Source: Tsukamurella pulmonis
GTDB taxonomy: Bacteria > Actinomycetota > Actinomycetes > Mycobacteriales > Mycobacteriaceae
Direction: 5' to 3'
Length of the DNA: 64,000 nt
NCBI RefSeq assembly: GCF_900103175.1
Contig: NZ_FNLF01000002.1
Span: 1,874,136-1,938,135, forward strand
Position 1 is the first letter of the stretch, and each line of letters starts with the position of its first letter. The position numbers were made by a program, and so were the translations under genes. The notes beneath the pieces were generated by a model. It did no database searches and had not been told where the DNA came from. It saw only the letters and a list, made by a program, of their open reading frames with translations. This document shows positions 36,519 through 45,571 of this stretch, in pieces.

Positions 36519-37025
36519 TCATCCCGTGGCGTCCGGCAGCAGCCGCACGGGCGCGGCACCCACGAGCAGCAGCGGGTCGAAGTACTGCGCGGCGCGGCCC
36601 GAGCCCCGGCGCAGGCCCCAGTGCAGGCACGCGGCCGCCGGGCAGCCATCGTGGCCCGCCGCCACCCGCCCGAGCGGCGAACCCCGCCCCACCTCGTCGC
36701 CGGCGCGCACCGTGGGCTCCTCGATCGGCTCGTAGGTCGTGAGCAGGCCGTTCGGGTGCAGCACCGACACCACGACGCGATCGTCGACGCGGCCCACGTA
36801 GTGCACGCGCCCGGCGCCGGCGGCGTACACGCTCTGCCCGGGTGCGGCGGCCAGGTCGGCGCCGCGATGCCCGGGCTGCCACCGCTTCTCCGGGTTCGCG
36901 AACAGCCGGGCCACCGCTGGGCGCGGATCCAGCGGCCAGTCGTAGTCACCCGCCGCCGAGACCGATGGTGCGCTCGCCGTGAGGACGGCGAGCAGGGCCA
37001 GGACGGAGCGGAACAGGGTGCGCAT
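36519..37025 (-). CDS. secreted M23 family peptidase (LytM-like)
   Basis: 168 residues. A Sec signal peptide (MRTLFRSVLALLAVLTASA, cleavage near residue 24) is followed by a compact LytM domain. Zinc ligands are His53 and Asp57 in HRGADLA and His135 in CLHWGL. The usual HxH has Cys133 in the first position. It would trim or sense cell-wall peptidoglycan outside the membrane. M. tuberculosis has a related gene (Rv2891) at the equivalent place near rpsB. ATG 37025 gives the best signal peptide; GTG 37043 is an alternative. Confidence 0.82.
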   Translation of the reverse strand: MRTLFRSVLALLAVLTASAPSVSAAGDYDWPLDPRPAVARLFANPEKRWQPGHRGADLAAAPGQSVYAAGAGRVHYVGRVDDRVVVSVLHPNGLLTTYEPIEEPTVRAGDEVGRGSPLGRVAAGHDGCPAAACLHWGLRRGSGRAAQYFDPLLLVGAAPVRLLPDATG

Positions 37026-37142
37026 GTCCCGACGGTGCCGCACGCCGGGGACCGGGAACCGCGCCGCCGGTGCCGCCTGTGGATGAATCGGGTGTTTCCA
37101 CAGGGGGTTGACAGAGCCGGCGCGGCCCGTCCCGCCGGGGGC

Positions 37143-38447
37143 CTACGCGCGACTGTCCCCCGGGAGGCGCCGGGGCCCGCCGCCCAGCGCATCGACAGTG
37201 ACCTGCAGCAGTGGTGCGAGCACGGGCGCCCGCAGTACCCACCCCACGAGCGCCCACCCGAGCCCCAGGTGTTCGAGGCCGCGGCCGACCGCCGCGAGAC
37301 CCGAATCCGTCACGGCTCCTTCGTCCGCGGCGATCCGCGCGTAGTGCACCCGGCGCAGGCCCGCGGGATGATCCTCGGCGGCCCGGATCCGCAGCTGCTC
37401 CGGCGCCCGCCGGGCGAACCACGCCCCGACAGGGGCGCACACTGTGCAGGTCGCCGAGATCCACAGCTCGGCGGCCCCGCCACCGTCGACCGGGCGCGAG
37501 CGCGGCCGCCAGACCGGTACTGAGCGGCGGTAATCGCGCCACGGCGCGCCGAACCGCCGGGCGAGCTCGCCGTCCTCGTGCCGGGCCGCGAGGCCGGCGG
37601 CGAAGGCGACGGCGACCAACGCGGCCGCGGCGAGGCGCCACTCGCGCAGCGCGGCAGCCTCGACCACCAGGATCGCCGTCGCCGCCGTCTGCATGGGGTT
37701 CGCGAGGTAGGCGTAGGGCCCTGTCCGCACCAGGCGCGCGGGCGGGTCCCACGGGAAGGGCGTGCCGCCGTGCTCGGCGAACTCCGCGACCGCGCGCTGC
37801 GCGACGATCGCGCACAGCACTCCGGCCTGGATCGCCAGCGACAGCACCGTCCTGGGCCATGCCGCGAGGGCCTCGCCCCAGCTCCGGTCCGCGAAGGCCA
37901 GCGCGATGCTCGGCAGGCACCAGGTCAGGATCGCGGTGAACAGCGCCGTCTGCAGCCACGACCGCGCGCGCACCGCACGGCCGCGGGCCGTGAGCTCGCC
38001 CAGCAGCACACCCGGCACGAGGGCCAGCGCCACCGCGAGAGCCTCACCCCACAGCCAGTCCGGTTCGAGTACGACGAGCGGCCGCAGGGAGGCCATGGCG
38101 AGCAGGTCCCCGGCGACGAGGACCGCCGCGGTCAGCGCCGGCCGCACGATCGAGCCGAGCAGCACGGGCACCGCACCCCACAGGACCGCCCACCCGAGCA
38201 CCACGTCGATCGGCACGCCCGACCAGGTCGTTCCGGTGACGGGATGCGCCGGCGTGCCGAAGGACCACCACCCGGCGCTCACGGCGACCGCGTTCACCGC
38301 GACCAGTGTCACCGCGTTCCACAGCGCCGCCAACGCCGCGCCCGCCTTCCGCGGCCGATTCGCCGTCATCGCCGCGGCCAGTGCGAGCAACCAGGGGACC
38401 AGCGCCACGGCGGGGCGCAGGATCTCCAGTGGGACGGTCGTTTCCAC
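37143..38447 (-). CDS. isoprenylcysteine methyltransferase-like membrane protein fused to a DCC thiol-redox domain
   Basis: 434 residues. About ten membrane helices (residues 5-300) contain the ICMT/NnrU signature GPYAYLANPMQTAAT and RFGAPWRDYRRSVPVW. The C-terminal 100 residues start ELWISATCTVCAPVGAWF, with CxxC where DCC (DUF393) proteins carry their redox cysteines. I know the two domains as separate proteins; the fusion is unusual. It could methylate a lipid or carboxyl group and handle thiols at the membrane. It is the last gene of a six-gene minus-strand run; the previous gene ends one base before its GTG. Confidence 0.65.
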   Translation of the reverse strand: METTVPLEILRPAVALVPWLLALAAAMTANRPRKAGAALAALWNAVTLVAVNAVAVSAGWWSFGTPAHPVTGTTWSGVPIDVVLGWAVLWGAVPVLLGSIVRPALTAAVLVAGDLLAMASLRPLVVLEPDWLWGEALAVALALVPGVLLGELTARGRAVRARSWLQTALFTAILTWCLPSIALAFADRSWGEALAAWPRTVLSLAIQAGVLCAIVAQRAVAEFAEHGGTPFPWDPPARLVRTGPYAYLANPMQTAATAILVVEAAALREWRLAAAALVAVAFAAGLAARHEDGELARRFGAPWRDYRRSVPVWRPRSRPVDGGGAAELWISATCTVCAPVGAWFARRAPEQLRIRAAEDHPAGLRRVHYARIAADEGAVTDSGLAAVGRGLEHLGLGWALVGWVLRAPVLAPLLQVTVDALGGGPRRLPGDSRA

Positions 38448-38448
38448 G

Positions 38449-39504
38449 TCAGTTCGGCAGGGCGAGTGAGCCGATGAGGTACTGCGCCGCGCGCTGCACG
38501 ACGGTGCGCTCGAGCGGGGTCCAGTACGCCGCGGGCGCCAGGCGCCGGTCGAAGGTGAGCGACCAGGTGACCCGGGTCCCGCCGTCCACGGGCGCCCAGC
38601 GCACCGTCGACGCGCGCCAGGCGAGCCACGTCGCGATCGGGGTGGCGTCGTGTTCGGCCGCGTAGGTCACCGAGCGCGCGTCGGAGGCCGTGACGCGCAG
38701 CGTCAGGGTCGACGGTGCCGTGCCCCAGTGGTGCCCGTGCAGCGGCGCGGCGCGCTCCGGCGCGCCGCTGAAGAGGATGTGCCGCGCATCGCCGGGCGCG
38801 ACGCCCTCGGAGTGGTCCTCGAGCGGGCGGGGGAAGCCGAGCGCGAGCAGGCCTGTGGGCTCGCCGAACCGCAGTGGCGCGGCGACGGCGGCCGCGACCT
38901 GCTCGGGCGTCGCCGCCACGACCCGCTCGGCGACGACGGTGTTCTCGGCGGGCAGGGTGAGTGCAGGGACGGCGCCCTCCGCGGACGCGAGCACGAGGAG
39001 CAGGGCCGGCGCGGCGACGGCGCGCGCGCTCCGCGTGCCGGCGCGGACGGCCTTGACCAGCGCCGCGACCAGGAGCGCTACCGCGTAGACCAGCGGCGCG
39101 GCGAACAGCACGCAGACCACGCCCTCACCGGCGAAGATCGCGGCGACGAGGAGGAACATCGTGGTGCCCTTGAACACGATGCCGGAGGCGCTGGTCGACG
39201 GGCGGGAGATCACCAGCATCGCGGCCAGCAGCGCGGGAAGGCCGACGTAGAACACCGAGGTCTGGTTGAGCCAACCGTTCATCCAGCGCATCAGCAGGCT
39301 GCCGAGGACGCACACCACGACGAGGGCGAGGAGCGTGAGCACGGCGGGTCGTCGGCTCAGCGGCACCGCCTCGGCCGGGGCTTCGGAGGCGGTGTCGTCG
39401 CGGCCGGAGAGGGCATCGTCCGGGTGCGTCGGCGCGCCGCCCGGCTCGGGTGCGACCTCGGGCTCGGGCCCGTCGTCCTCCCCGGGCGACGGGGGAGTGC
39501 TCAC
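38449..39504 (-). CDS. membrane protein with C-terminal SRPBCC-like domain
   Basis: 351 residues. A Pro/Glu-rich cytoplasmic N-terminus (1-50) is followed by about five membrane helices (53-175) and a soluble domain (about 185-345). The pattern of that domain (ERVVAATPEQVAAAVAAPLRF, then TVRWAPVDGGTRVTWSLTF) resembles SRPBCC lipid-binding folds. The GTG overlaps the stop of the M48 protease gene by four bases, so the two are translationally coupled. No function known. Confidence 0.6.
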   Translation of the reverse strand: MSTPPSPGEDDGPEPEVAPEPGGAPTHPDDALSGRDDTASEAPAEAVPLSRRPAVLTLLALVVVCVLGSLLMRWMNGWLNQTSVFYVGLPALLAAMLVISRPSTSASGIVFKGTTMFLLVAAIFAGEGVVCVLFAAPLVYAVALLVAALVKAVRAGTRSARAVAAPALLLVLASAEGAVPALTLPAENTVVAERVVAATPEQVAAAVAAPLRFGEPTGLLALGFPRPLEDHSEGVAPGDARHILFSGAPERAAPLHGHHWGTAPSTLTLRVTASDARSVTYAAEHDATPIATWLAWRASTVRWAPVDGGTRVTWSLTFDRRLAPAAYWTPLERTVVQRAAQYLIGSLALPN

Positions 39505-40568
39505 TCGTCCTCGTCGTGCTTGCGCGCCGCGTTGCGGCGCCACTCGTCGATCTTGCGGCCGACGCCCGTCGCGACGTCGGTGACGCCCTGGCCGACGGTG
39601 TTGACCGCGGACGAACCGAAGTCGCGCAGGGTGGTGATCAGCGGATCGGCGGAGGCGTCGAAGCCGTCCTTGTACCCGCGGGCCGCGGACCTGAACTCCT
39701 CGGCCGCGCTGGCCTTGTCGTCGTCGGCGCGCTGCGGGTAGTCACCGCCGACGATCCGGCCGTAGTCGCCGCGCTCGACCCAGCGGTTCAGGTCCGCCGC
39801 GCGCAGCACCGAGAAGGGATGCGACTGCAGTTCGAGGTTGAGCAGCTTGAGCACACCGTCGCGCAGGTCGCCCGTGCGCTCGTACTCGGCGGCCTGGGCC
39901 AGGAAGCGCTGCGTGTCCATCTCGGAGAGCTTCGTGCCGCCGGCGGTCTTCATGTGCACCCGCATGGCGACGTCGGGATCCTGCACGCACAGCAGACCCG
40001 CGCGATCACCCGACAGCTCGGACTTGCGCTGCCACTCCATGAGCGCCGCGACGATCGCGCGCAGCGCCCAGCCGCCGATCGGCACCCAGCCGAAACTGCC
40101 GGCCAGCCGCAGCAGGTGCATGAGCATGGTGCGGTACACCGCGTGTCCGGACAGGGCGTGTCCGAGCTCGTGGCCCACGACGAAGCGCTGCTCCTCCTCG
40201 TCGAGCAGATCCAGCAGGCCCGTGTTGATCACGATGAACGGCCGGTCCATGCCGATCGTCATCGCGTTGACCGTCGGATCCTGCACGACGTAGAGCTCGG
40301 GCGTCGACGGGGCGTCGAGGACGCGCACGCAGTCCTCGAGCAGGGCGTGCAGGTGTGGGAACTGCCGGTCGTCCACCCGCACGCCGGAGGCGAGGAACAG
40401 CAGCCGGTGCTGGCGCTCGCGCAGCAGCGCGGAGATCGCCTTGAGCACGGTGTCGAAGCCCTTGAGGTTGCGCAGTGCGACCAGGGCGGCGCGATCCGCG
40501 GGATGCTCCCACGCGCGAGTACTGATTCCGGGCAGCGAACGGTAGCTTCGGGACACTGAATCGGTCAT
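39501..40568 (-). CDS. M48 family metalloprotease
   Basis: 355 residues. The zinc motif HELGH is at 133-137 and the third ligand is Glu184 in SELSGDRAG, the layout of M48 (HtpX/Ste24) peptidases. One hydrophobic stretch (about 150-176, LLRLAGSFGWVPIGGWALRAIVAAL) may insert in the membrane; there is no N-terminal signal. The last 90 residues are polar. Such enzymes degrade misfolded membrane proteins or process lipoproteins. It lies ten bases after the MFS gene in the Hsp70 gene run. ATG 40568 is chosen over upstream in-frame codons. Confidence 0.85.
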   Translation of the reverse strand: MTDSVSRSYRSLPGISTRAWEHPADRAALVALRNLKGFDTVLKAISALLRERQHRLLFLASGVRVDDRQFPHLHALLEDCVRVLDAPSTPELYVVQDPTVNAMTIGMDRPFIVINTGLLDLLDEEEQRFVVGHELGHALSGHAVYRTMLMHLLRLAGSFGWVPIGGWALRAIVAALMEWQRKSELSGDRAGLLCVQDPDVAMRVHMKTAGGTKLSEMDTQRFLAQAAEYERTGDLRDGVLKLLNLELQSHPFSVLRAADLNRWVERGDYGRIVGGDYPQRADDDKASAAEEFRSAARGYKDGFDASADPLITTLRDFGSSAVNTVGQGVTDVATGVGRKIDEWRRNAARKHDEDE

Positions 40569-40578
40569 GTCGGCCACG

Positions 40579-41775
40579 TTACCGGTTCGCGCTTGGCGTC
40601 CGCTTGGCGATCGCGAACGCCAGCGCGGCACCGGCCGCGCAGAGCACCATCACCGTGCCGAGCACCACGGGGTTCCCACCGATCCCGGCGAACAGCGCCG
40701 CCACGCCGCCGAGCACCATGCGTGCCGCTCCGAGTGCGGCCGAGGCGGTGCCCGCCAGATTCCCGTGGTCGTCGAGGGCCAGCGCGGCGACCGTCGGCAT
40801 GACCAGGCCGAGGCTGGACACGGTCACGAACAGGGAGACGATCACCAGCGGCGGGTTGTCCGCGGCGAGGGAGCCGAGCGAAGCCACGGCGCCGATCACC
40901 ATGCCGGCCAGCCCGATCCGCACCAGCGTGGCGACCGGCACCCGCCCCACGAGACGACCGCCGATCAGATTGGTGGCGAGTAACCCGACCGCGTTCACGG
41001 CGAAGACGATGCTGAACTCCGACTCGGAGTAGCCGTAGTGACTCTGGAAGACGAAGGCGGACGTGGAGATGTAGGCGAACATCGCGGCGAAGGCCAGGCC
41101 GCCGGTCAGGGTGAGTGCCACGAATCGGCGATCACGGGCCAGCGAGGCGAAACCGCTCGCCACCGCCGCCCAGCCCACCGGTCGACGGTCCGCGGCCGGC
41201 AGGGTCTCCGGGACCTTCGCGGCGGCGATGGTGAGCAGAGCGACACCGAGGACGGCGAGCACGACGAACAGGCCGCGCCAGTCCATGAACCGCAGCAACT
41301 GCGCCCCCGCGAGGGGAGCGATGATCGGGGCCACGCCGCCGACGGCCATCAGCGCCGCGATCATCCGGGCCGCGGCGACACCGTCGAACAGGTCCCGGAC
41401 GATGGCCAGGCTCAACACGATTCCGGCGGCGCCCGCGGCGCCCTGCAGCAGCCGCGCGACGTCGAGCAGGTACACCGACGGGGCGACGGCGCACAGCAGC
41501 GAGCTGACGATGAACAGCGCCATGCCGACGATCATCGGGCGGCGCCGGCCGATCGAGTCCGAGAGCGGGCCGACGAAGATCTGCCCGACGGCGAGGCCGA
41601 TCAGGCAGGCGGTGAGCGTCGCCTGGATCGCCGGCTGCGAGGCGCCGAGGTCTGCGGCCGCCGCGGGGAGTGCGGGGAGGTAGAGGTCGGTCGTGATGGG
41701 ACCGAACGCCGACAGCGAGCCCAGGATCAGGGCCAGCCGCAGGTTTCCTCGGGAGTCTGCGCTGGGTCGTGTCAC
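40579..41775 (-). CDS. Bcr/CflA family MFS efflux transporter
   Basis: 398 residues with twelve helices. The start LSAFGPITTDLYLPALPA and the signature GPLSDSIGRRRPMI are diagnostic of the Bcr/CflA group (bicyclomycin or chloramphenicol efflux in others). The GTG start lies three bases after the stop of the FnIII-like gene and its ribosome site is inside that gene, so it is co-transcribed with the Hsp70 module. The substrate is unknown. Confidence 0.87.
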   Translation of the reverse strand: MTRPSADSRGNLRLALILGSLSAFGPITTDLYLPALPAAAADLGASQPAIQATLTACLIGLAVGQIFVGPLSDSIGRRRPMIVGMALFIVSSLLCAVAPSVYLLDVARLLQGAAGAAGIVLSLAIVRDLFDGVAAARMIAALMAVGGVAPIIAPLAGAQLLRFMDWRGLFVVLAVLGVALLTIAAAKVPETLPAADRRPVGWAAVASGFASLARDRRFVALTLTGGLAFAAMFAYISTSAFVFQSHYGYSESEFSIVFAVNAVGLLATNLIGGRLVGRVPVATLVRIGLAGMVIGAVASLGSLAADNPPLVIVSLFVTVSSLGLVMPTVAALALDDHGNLAGTASAALGAARMVLGGVAALFAGIGGNPVVLGTVMVLCAAGAALAFAIAKRTPSANR

Positions 41776-41778
41776 CCC

Positions 41779-43830
41779 TCAATCCAACCGCAGGTGCGCG
41801 GTCGGGGCGAAATCCGGCGCGATCAGCAGCGCCCCGTCCGGTGCCCGGCGGCAGGCGGCGACCGCGACATGGGCGGGGCGGGGCAGATCCGCGGGAAGGA
41901 CCGCGCCGCCGTCGATCTGATACCGGGTGTTGGTCACTTTCCAGGCCCGCGCCGTCGCATCGACGGGCGAGCGCGGCGGCCCGCCCACCCGCGCCGTGAC
42001 GTACGCCTCGGTGATGTCCGGGGGCCAGTCGAAGACCAGTCGGTCGCCGCGCAGCGCGACGTTCGCGATCGGCGGGAAGTCGCCCGCGGGGACCGGCTCC
42101 GGCGGGGCGGGTGGCGGGACGGACACCGGCGCGGACGGCGTGCTCGCGGGAGCGGGGACCGGCGCGGGGGAGCGACGGGCATCCGAGCGGGCCTCGGCCG
42201 ACGGGACGCCGTCGACGACCGCGACCACGGCGTAGACCGGCACCGCGCGGCGGGGTGCGCCGCCGTCTTCGAGCCGTCGCTCGCGGGTGCGGCCGACCAC
42301 GGTCCAACCGCCGTCGGGCCCCTGCCTGCTGACCTTGAAGGACGCATCCGGATGCGCGGAGTCCCAGGTGACCAGGACGGCACCGTCGGCCTGGCGGGCG
42401 GTGACGGCCGTGGGCGGCGCGGGCGCCGTGGTGGGCGACGCCGGCGTGGCGCCCGGCCCGGGATTCGGTGCGCCCGCCTGCGCGCCGCGGGCCTCGTCGA
42501 TGGCCTCCAGCAGCGGCGGCTGGCCGGGCGGCGGGGGAGCGTCCAGCGCGCCGCGCTGCAGTCGGGCGAGGGCGCGGGCGGCGTCGGAGGGCCGACCCGC
42601 CGCGCGCGCCGCGGCGACCTCGCGCCACAGGGCCGCGGCGTCGTCGAGAACGCGTCGCGCCTCGTCGGCGACGGTGCGCACCTGAGCACCGGCCGTGCCG
42701 TCATCGAGGCCGGCCGCCTCCGCGGCCAGGCGCGCCGCCTCTGCCGGGCGGCCCCGGCGCAGCGCCGCGCGGGCGGCCCTGAGCGGCGCCTCCCAGGCGC
42801 GCGGGGCGGCGGGAGCGGGTCGCGCCGAGGGCGCAGCGGCGGGAGCGGCGTTCCCTACCCCGCCGCCGTACTCGGCGGCCAGGTCCGCGAGCACCCGCTC
42901 GGCGGTGATGCGGTCCAGGCCGAGCTCCTCGCCCTCGCCGGCGAGGTACTCGTAGTCGGGGCCGACGAGCCGGTCCTCGATGAGGATCGCGGCGCGGACC
43001 TTGGGTCGCAGCGCCTCCGTGGCGTCCTCGATGACGGCGCGCGCGTACGCGTCGGCGAGCGGGCCGCCGGTGGCGAGCACCTCGCGGACGTGCACGCCCA
43101 GCTCGTCGAGGACCGCGCGGCTGCGGCCGGGAGGCATCTGCCGCGCGCGGCGGTGCAGGATCTCGGCGCGGTCGCGTATCTCCACCACGTCGTGCGCGTC
43201 GGCGGTGCCGAGACCGAGGAGGGAGAACAGGCTCGGTACGCGCTCGCCGCACAGCTCGCCCCACTCGGTGAGCAGGGAACGGATCTGCGTGCGGCGCTGC
43301 GGGGTCAGGCCCGCGAGCGCGGGGTCCGACGCGGGGACGTCGCCGGCGAGCACCCGATGGCGCCGGAGCCGGGTCGCGACCTCGGCCGGCGTGAGGCCGC
43401 CCAGCGCGCCCACCTCCTCGAGGCCGGCGACCTTCGCCGCGGGCACCCCGCCGTGCCGCTCGACGAGCCGTGCGATCGCGGTGTCGAGGATCTCGTACCG
43501 CGCGGCGTCCCGCTGTTCCCGCTCGGCGCGCACCCGGGCGGCCTCGGCCGCTCGACTCGCGGCGGATCGCAGTGGGGCGCTGCGCTGCTCGTGCTCGTCG
43601 ACGAGCCGCGCGACCAGGGTGCGGTACTTCGGGTGGTCGCGTTGGCGCTGCCAGAAGCCCCACACCTCGTCGAGCCGGACCGCGACCTCGGCGTCGGTGG
43701 GATCGGCCCCGTCGAGCGGCAGGTCGTAGAGCTCGAAGGCGTCGGCGTGCTCGGGGCCGCCGCGTCGCGCGACGTCGGCGAGCACCCGCTTGCGATAGCC
43801 GTTGGGATCGAACGGCGTCATCGGCGTCAT
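41779..43830 (-). CDS. large Hsp70-associated protein with FnIII-like domains
   Basis: 683 residues, no signal peptide or membrane helix. The N-terminal 330 residues are helical and charged (FELYDLPLDGADPTDAEVAV, then GFWQRQRDHPKYR at 58-70). Residues 340-430 are Ala/Arg-rich repeats like coiled or TPR-like helices. A Pro/Ala linker leads to two beta-sandwich segments, about 470-550 (AVTARQADGAVLVTWD, FnIII-like) and 583-680. It is not a J-protein by motif: HPK at 66-68 stands where HPD would be needed. The gene begins 15 bases after Hsp70, so it is probably its client or co-chaperone. I do not recognise a named family. Confidence 0.6.
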   Translation of the reverse strand: MTPMTPFDPNGYRKRVLADVARRGGPEHADAFELYDLPLDGADPTDAEVAVRLDEVWGFWQRQRDHPKYRTLVARLVDEHEQRSAPLRSAASRAAEAARVRAEREQRDAARYEILDTAIARLVERHGGVPAAKVAGLEEVGALGGLTPAEVATRLRRHRVLAGDVPASDPALAGLTPQRRTQIRSLLTEWGELCGERVPSLFSLLGLGTADAHDVVEIRDRAEILHRRARQMPPGRSRAVLDELGVHVREVLATGGPLADAYARAVIEDATEALRPKVRAAILIEDRLVGPDYEYLAGEGEELGLDRITAERVLADLAAEYGGGVGNAAPAAAPSARPAPAAPRAWEAPLRAARAALRRGRPAEAARLAAEAAGLDDGTAGAQVRTVADEARRVLDDAAALWREVAAARAAGRPSDAARALARLQRGALDAPPPPGQPPLLEAIDEARGAQAGAPNPGPGATPASPTTAPAPPTAVTARQADGAVLVTWDSAHPDASFKVSRQGPDGGWTVVGRTRERRLEDGGAPRRAVPVYAVVAVVDGVPSAEARSDARRSPAPVPAPASTPSAPVSVPPPAPPEPVPAGDFPPIANVALRGDRLVFDWPPDITEAYVTARVGGPPRSPVDATARAWKVTNTRYQIDGGAVLPADLPRPAHVAVAACRRAPDGALLIAPDFAPTAHLRLD

Positions 43831-43845
43831 CGTCGGTGCCTCCCT

Positions 43846-45525
43846 TCAGTCGCGCCGTCGGGAGCGCTGCACCTGGCCGAGCTCGCGCTCGACGTCGGCC
43901 TGCGAGAGCATCGCGCCGGTCTGGGCGGAGAGCGTGAGCGGCAGGTCCGCCTCGACGTGGTGCGCCGTCACGTGCAGCACCCCGTCGAAGCCCATCTCGA
44001 AGGTGATGCGCACCTCGCTGCCCGCGGGGTAGCCGGGCGGGATGTCTCGGATCGTGCCCTCCACCAACAGCTTCGCGTCACCGAGGCGCTGCGAGGCGAT
44101 CTGGCCCTGCTGCTCGACGACGGTGATCTCGATCTGCTGCTGGTCCTCGCGCATCGTGCCGAAGGAGCGGCGCACGCGCACCGGCAGAGTCTGGTTGCGC
44201 TCCACGAGCCACGTGACCCCGAGGTCGCCGTGATCGTGCACCGCCAGCACGCCGAAGCCGCGGGAGATCACCGTGTCGACCTGGATCTCCAGCATCCGGC
44301 GCACCATCGAGACCGGCTGCTGGAAGGACGCGGCGACGCGGGCGATCGAGTTCTCCAGCTCCGCCGCCGGCGCGTGCAGCGGGGGAGCGCCGTCGGGCAG
44401 GAGCCCGCGGGTCACCAGGTCGGCCGCCACGAGGCGCTCCATCTCCAGCTTCTCGCCGTACAGCGCCGCGCCGCGGGCCACCGCGAGGTCCGGGTCGTGC
44501 AGCTCGCCGTCGAGGCCGAGTTGCTCGCGCAGCGCGCGGGCGACGGCCGACATCCGCGAGGACCCGCCGACGAGCAGCAGCCGGTCGATCGTGTGCACGC
44601 CCCGCTTCTCCGCCGTCTTCAGGCAGTCCCGGGCCAGGTCGACGGTGCGCCGCAACAGCGGGGCCGTCATCTCCTCGAGCTCGGCGCGGGTGAGCGGGAC
44701 GACGGCGCGGGCACCGTCGTGCGCGATCACCACCTCGGTGCGCTCGGCGAGCGTCAGCTCGTGCTTGGCCTGTTCGGCGGCGAGCACCAGCGACTGCGAG
44801 CCCGCGGAATCGTCGAGCGGGTCCTCCGCGTCCGGGTTGGCCTCGCAGAAGCGCTGCGCGAGGTGCAGCGCGAGGCGCTCGTCCCAGTCGGCGCCGCCGA
44901 GCTGGTGATCGCCCTCCACCGCGAGGACGGAGATGCGGCGGTCGGCGAGCTCGATGACGGTGGCGTCGAAGGTGCCGCCGCCCAGGTCGTAGACCAGCAC
45001 CGTCTCGCGCGGCGCGCCCTTGCCGGTGTCGAGGCCGCCGTCGAGCCGGCCGAAGCCGTACGAGAGGGCCGCCGCGATCGGCTCGGACAGCACCCCGGCC
45101 ACGTCGAAGCCCGCGTACGCGCCGGCCTGGATGGTGGCGCGGCGCTCCTCGTCGCCGAAGTAGGCGGGCACGGTGATCACCGTGCGGTGCACGGGCTCGC
45201 CGCCGCTGAACGCGACGTCGCCCGCGAGGGACTTGAGGATCAGGGCCGAGACCGCCGGGGCCGACCAGGTCTCGCCGTACGCGCGGAAGCGCCACTGCGA
45301 GTCGCCCATCCGGCGCTTGACGAGGCTGCACACGTGCTCGGGATCGAGCCGGGCCTGGCGCCGCGCGCCCTCGCCGACGAGGTGGTCGTAGGAGGAGGCG
45401 AACAGGACCACGGAGGGCACCGTCGCCTCTCCGCCGAGCCCCCGGACGATCTCGGGACGCCCGTCGGCGCCGATGCGCGCGATCGCCGAATTGGTCGTGC
45501 CCAGGTCGATTCCGTAGACCCCCAT
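43846..45525 (-). CDS. Hsp70-family chaperone, short and lid-poor
   Basis: 559 residues from ATG 45525. The actin-like ATPase domain (about 1-370) has IDLGTTNSA at 6-14, VPAYFGDEERRATIQAG (phosphate and connect region), YDLGGGTFDATV (179-190) and LLLVGGSSRM (317-325). The substrate-binding beta domain is at about 415-530 (VERNQTLPVRVRRSF, then DGVLHVTA). Only about 30 residues follow, so the helical lid and the EEVD-like tail of DnaK are missing. Divergence and the non-standard neighbours show it is not the housekeeping dnaK. TAATAT (minus, 45533-45538) is seven bases before the ATG. Confidence 0.9.
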   Translation of the reverse strand: MGVYGIDLGTTNSAIARIGADGRPEIVRGLGGEATVPSVVLFASSYDHLVGEGARRQARLDPEHVCSLVKRRMGDSQWRFRAYGETWSAPAVSALILKSLAGDVAFSGGEPVHRTVITVPAYFGDEERRATIQAGAYAGFDVAGVLSEPIAAALSYGFGRLDGGLDTGKGAPRETVLVYDLGGGTFDATVIELADRRISVLAVEGDHQLGGADWDERLALHLAQRFCEANPDAEDPLDDSAGSQSLVLAAEQAKHELTLAERTEVVIAHDGARAVVPLTRAELEEMTAPLLRRTVDLARDCLKTAEKRGVHTIDRLLLVGGSSRMSAVARALREQLGLDGELHDPDLAVARGAALYGEKLEMERLVAADLVTRGLLPDGAPPLHAPAAELENSIARVAASFQQPVSMVRRMLEIQVDTVISRGFGVLAVHDHGDLGVTWLVERNQTLPVRVRRSFGTMREDQQQIEITVVEQQGQIASQRLGDAKLLVEGTIRDIPPGYPAGSEVRITFEMGFDGVLHVTAHHVEADLPLTLSAQTGAMLSQADVERELGQVQRSRRRD

Positions 45526-45532
45526 GGCGGGG

Positions 45533-45563
45533 ATATTAGCAGCGCACAGGCGCTCGCTAGGGT
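45533..45563. promoter_or_regulatory. divergent promoters of hsp70-like and grpE-like genes
   Basis: Minus-strand TAATAT (45533-45538) serves the Hsp70 gene, with a leaderless spacing of seven bases. Plus-strand TAGGGT (45558-45563) lies eight bases before the GrpE-like ATG. The two start codons are only 46 bases apart, so both units are likely controlled together. Confidence 0.55.
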
Positions 45564-45571
45564 GGGTGAGC

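Noticed and set aside
41779-43830. J-domain protein for the Hsp70
   Set aside because: DHPKYR lacks the required HPD and the surrounding helices do not fit a J domain well enough to call.
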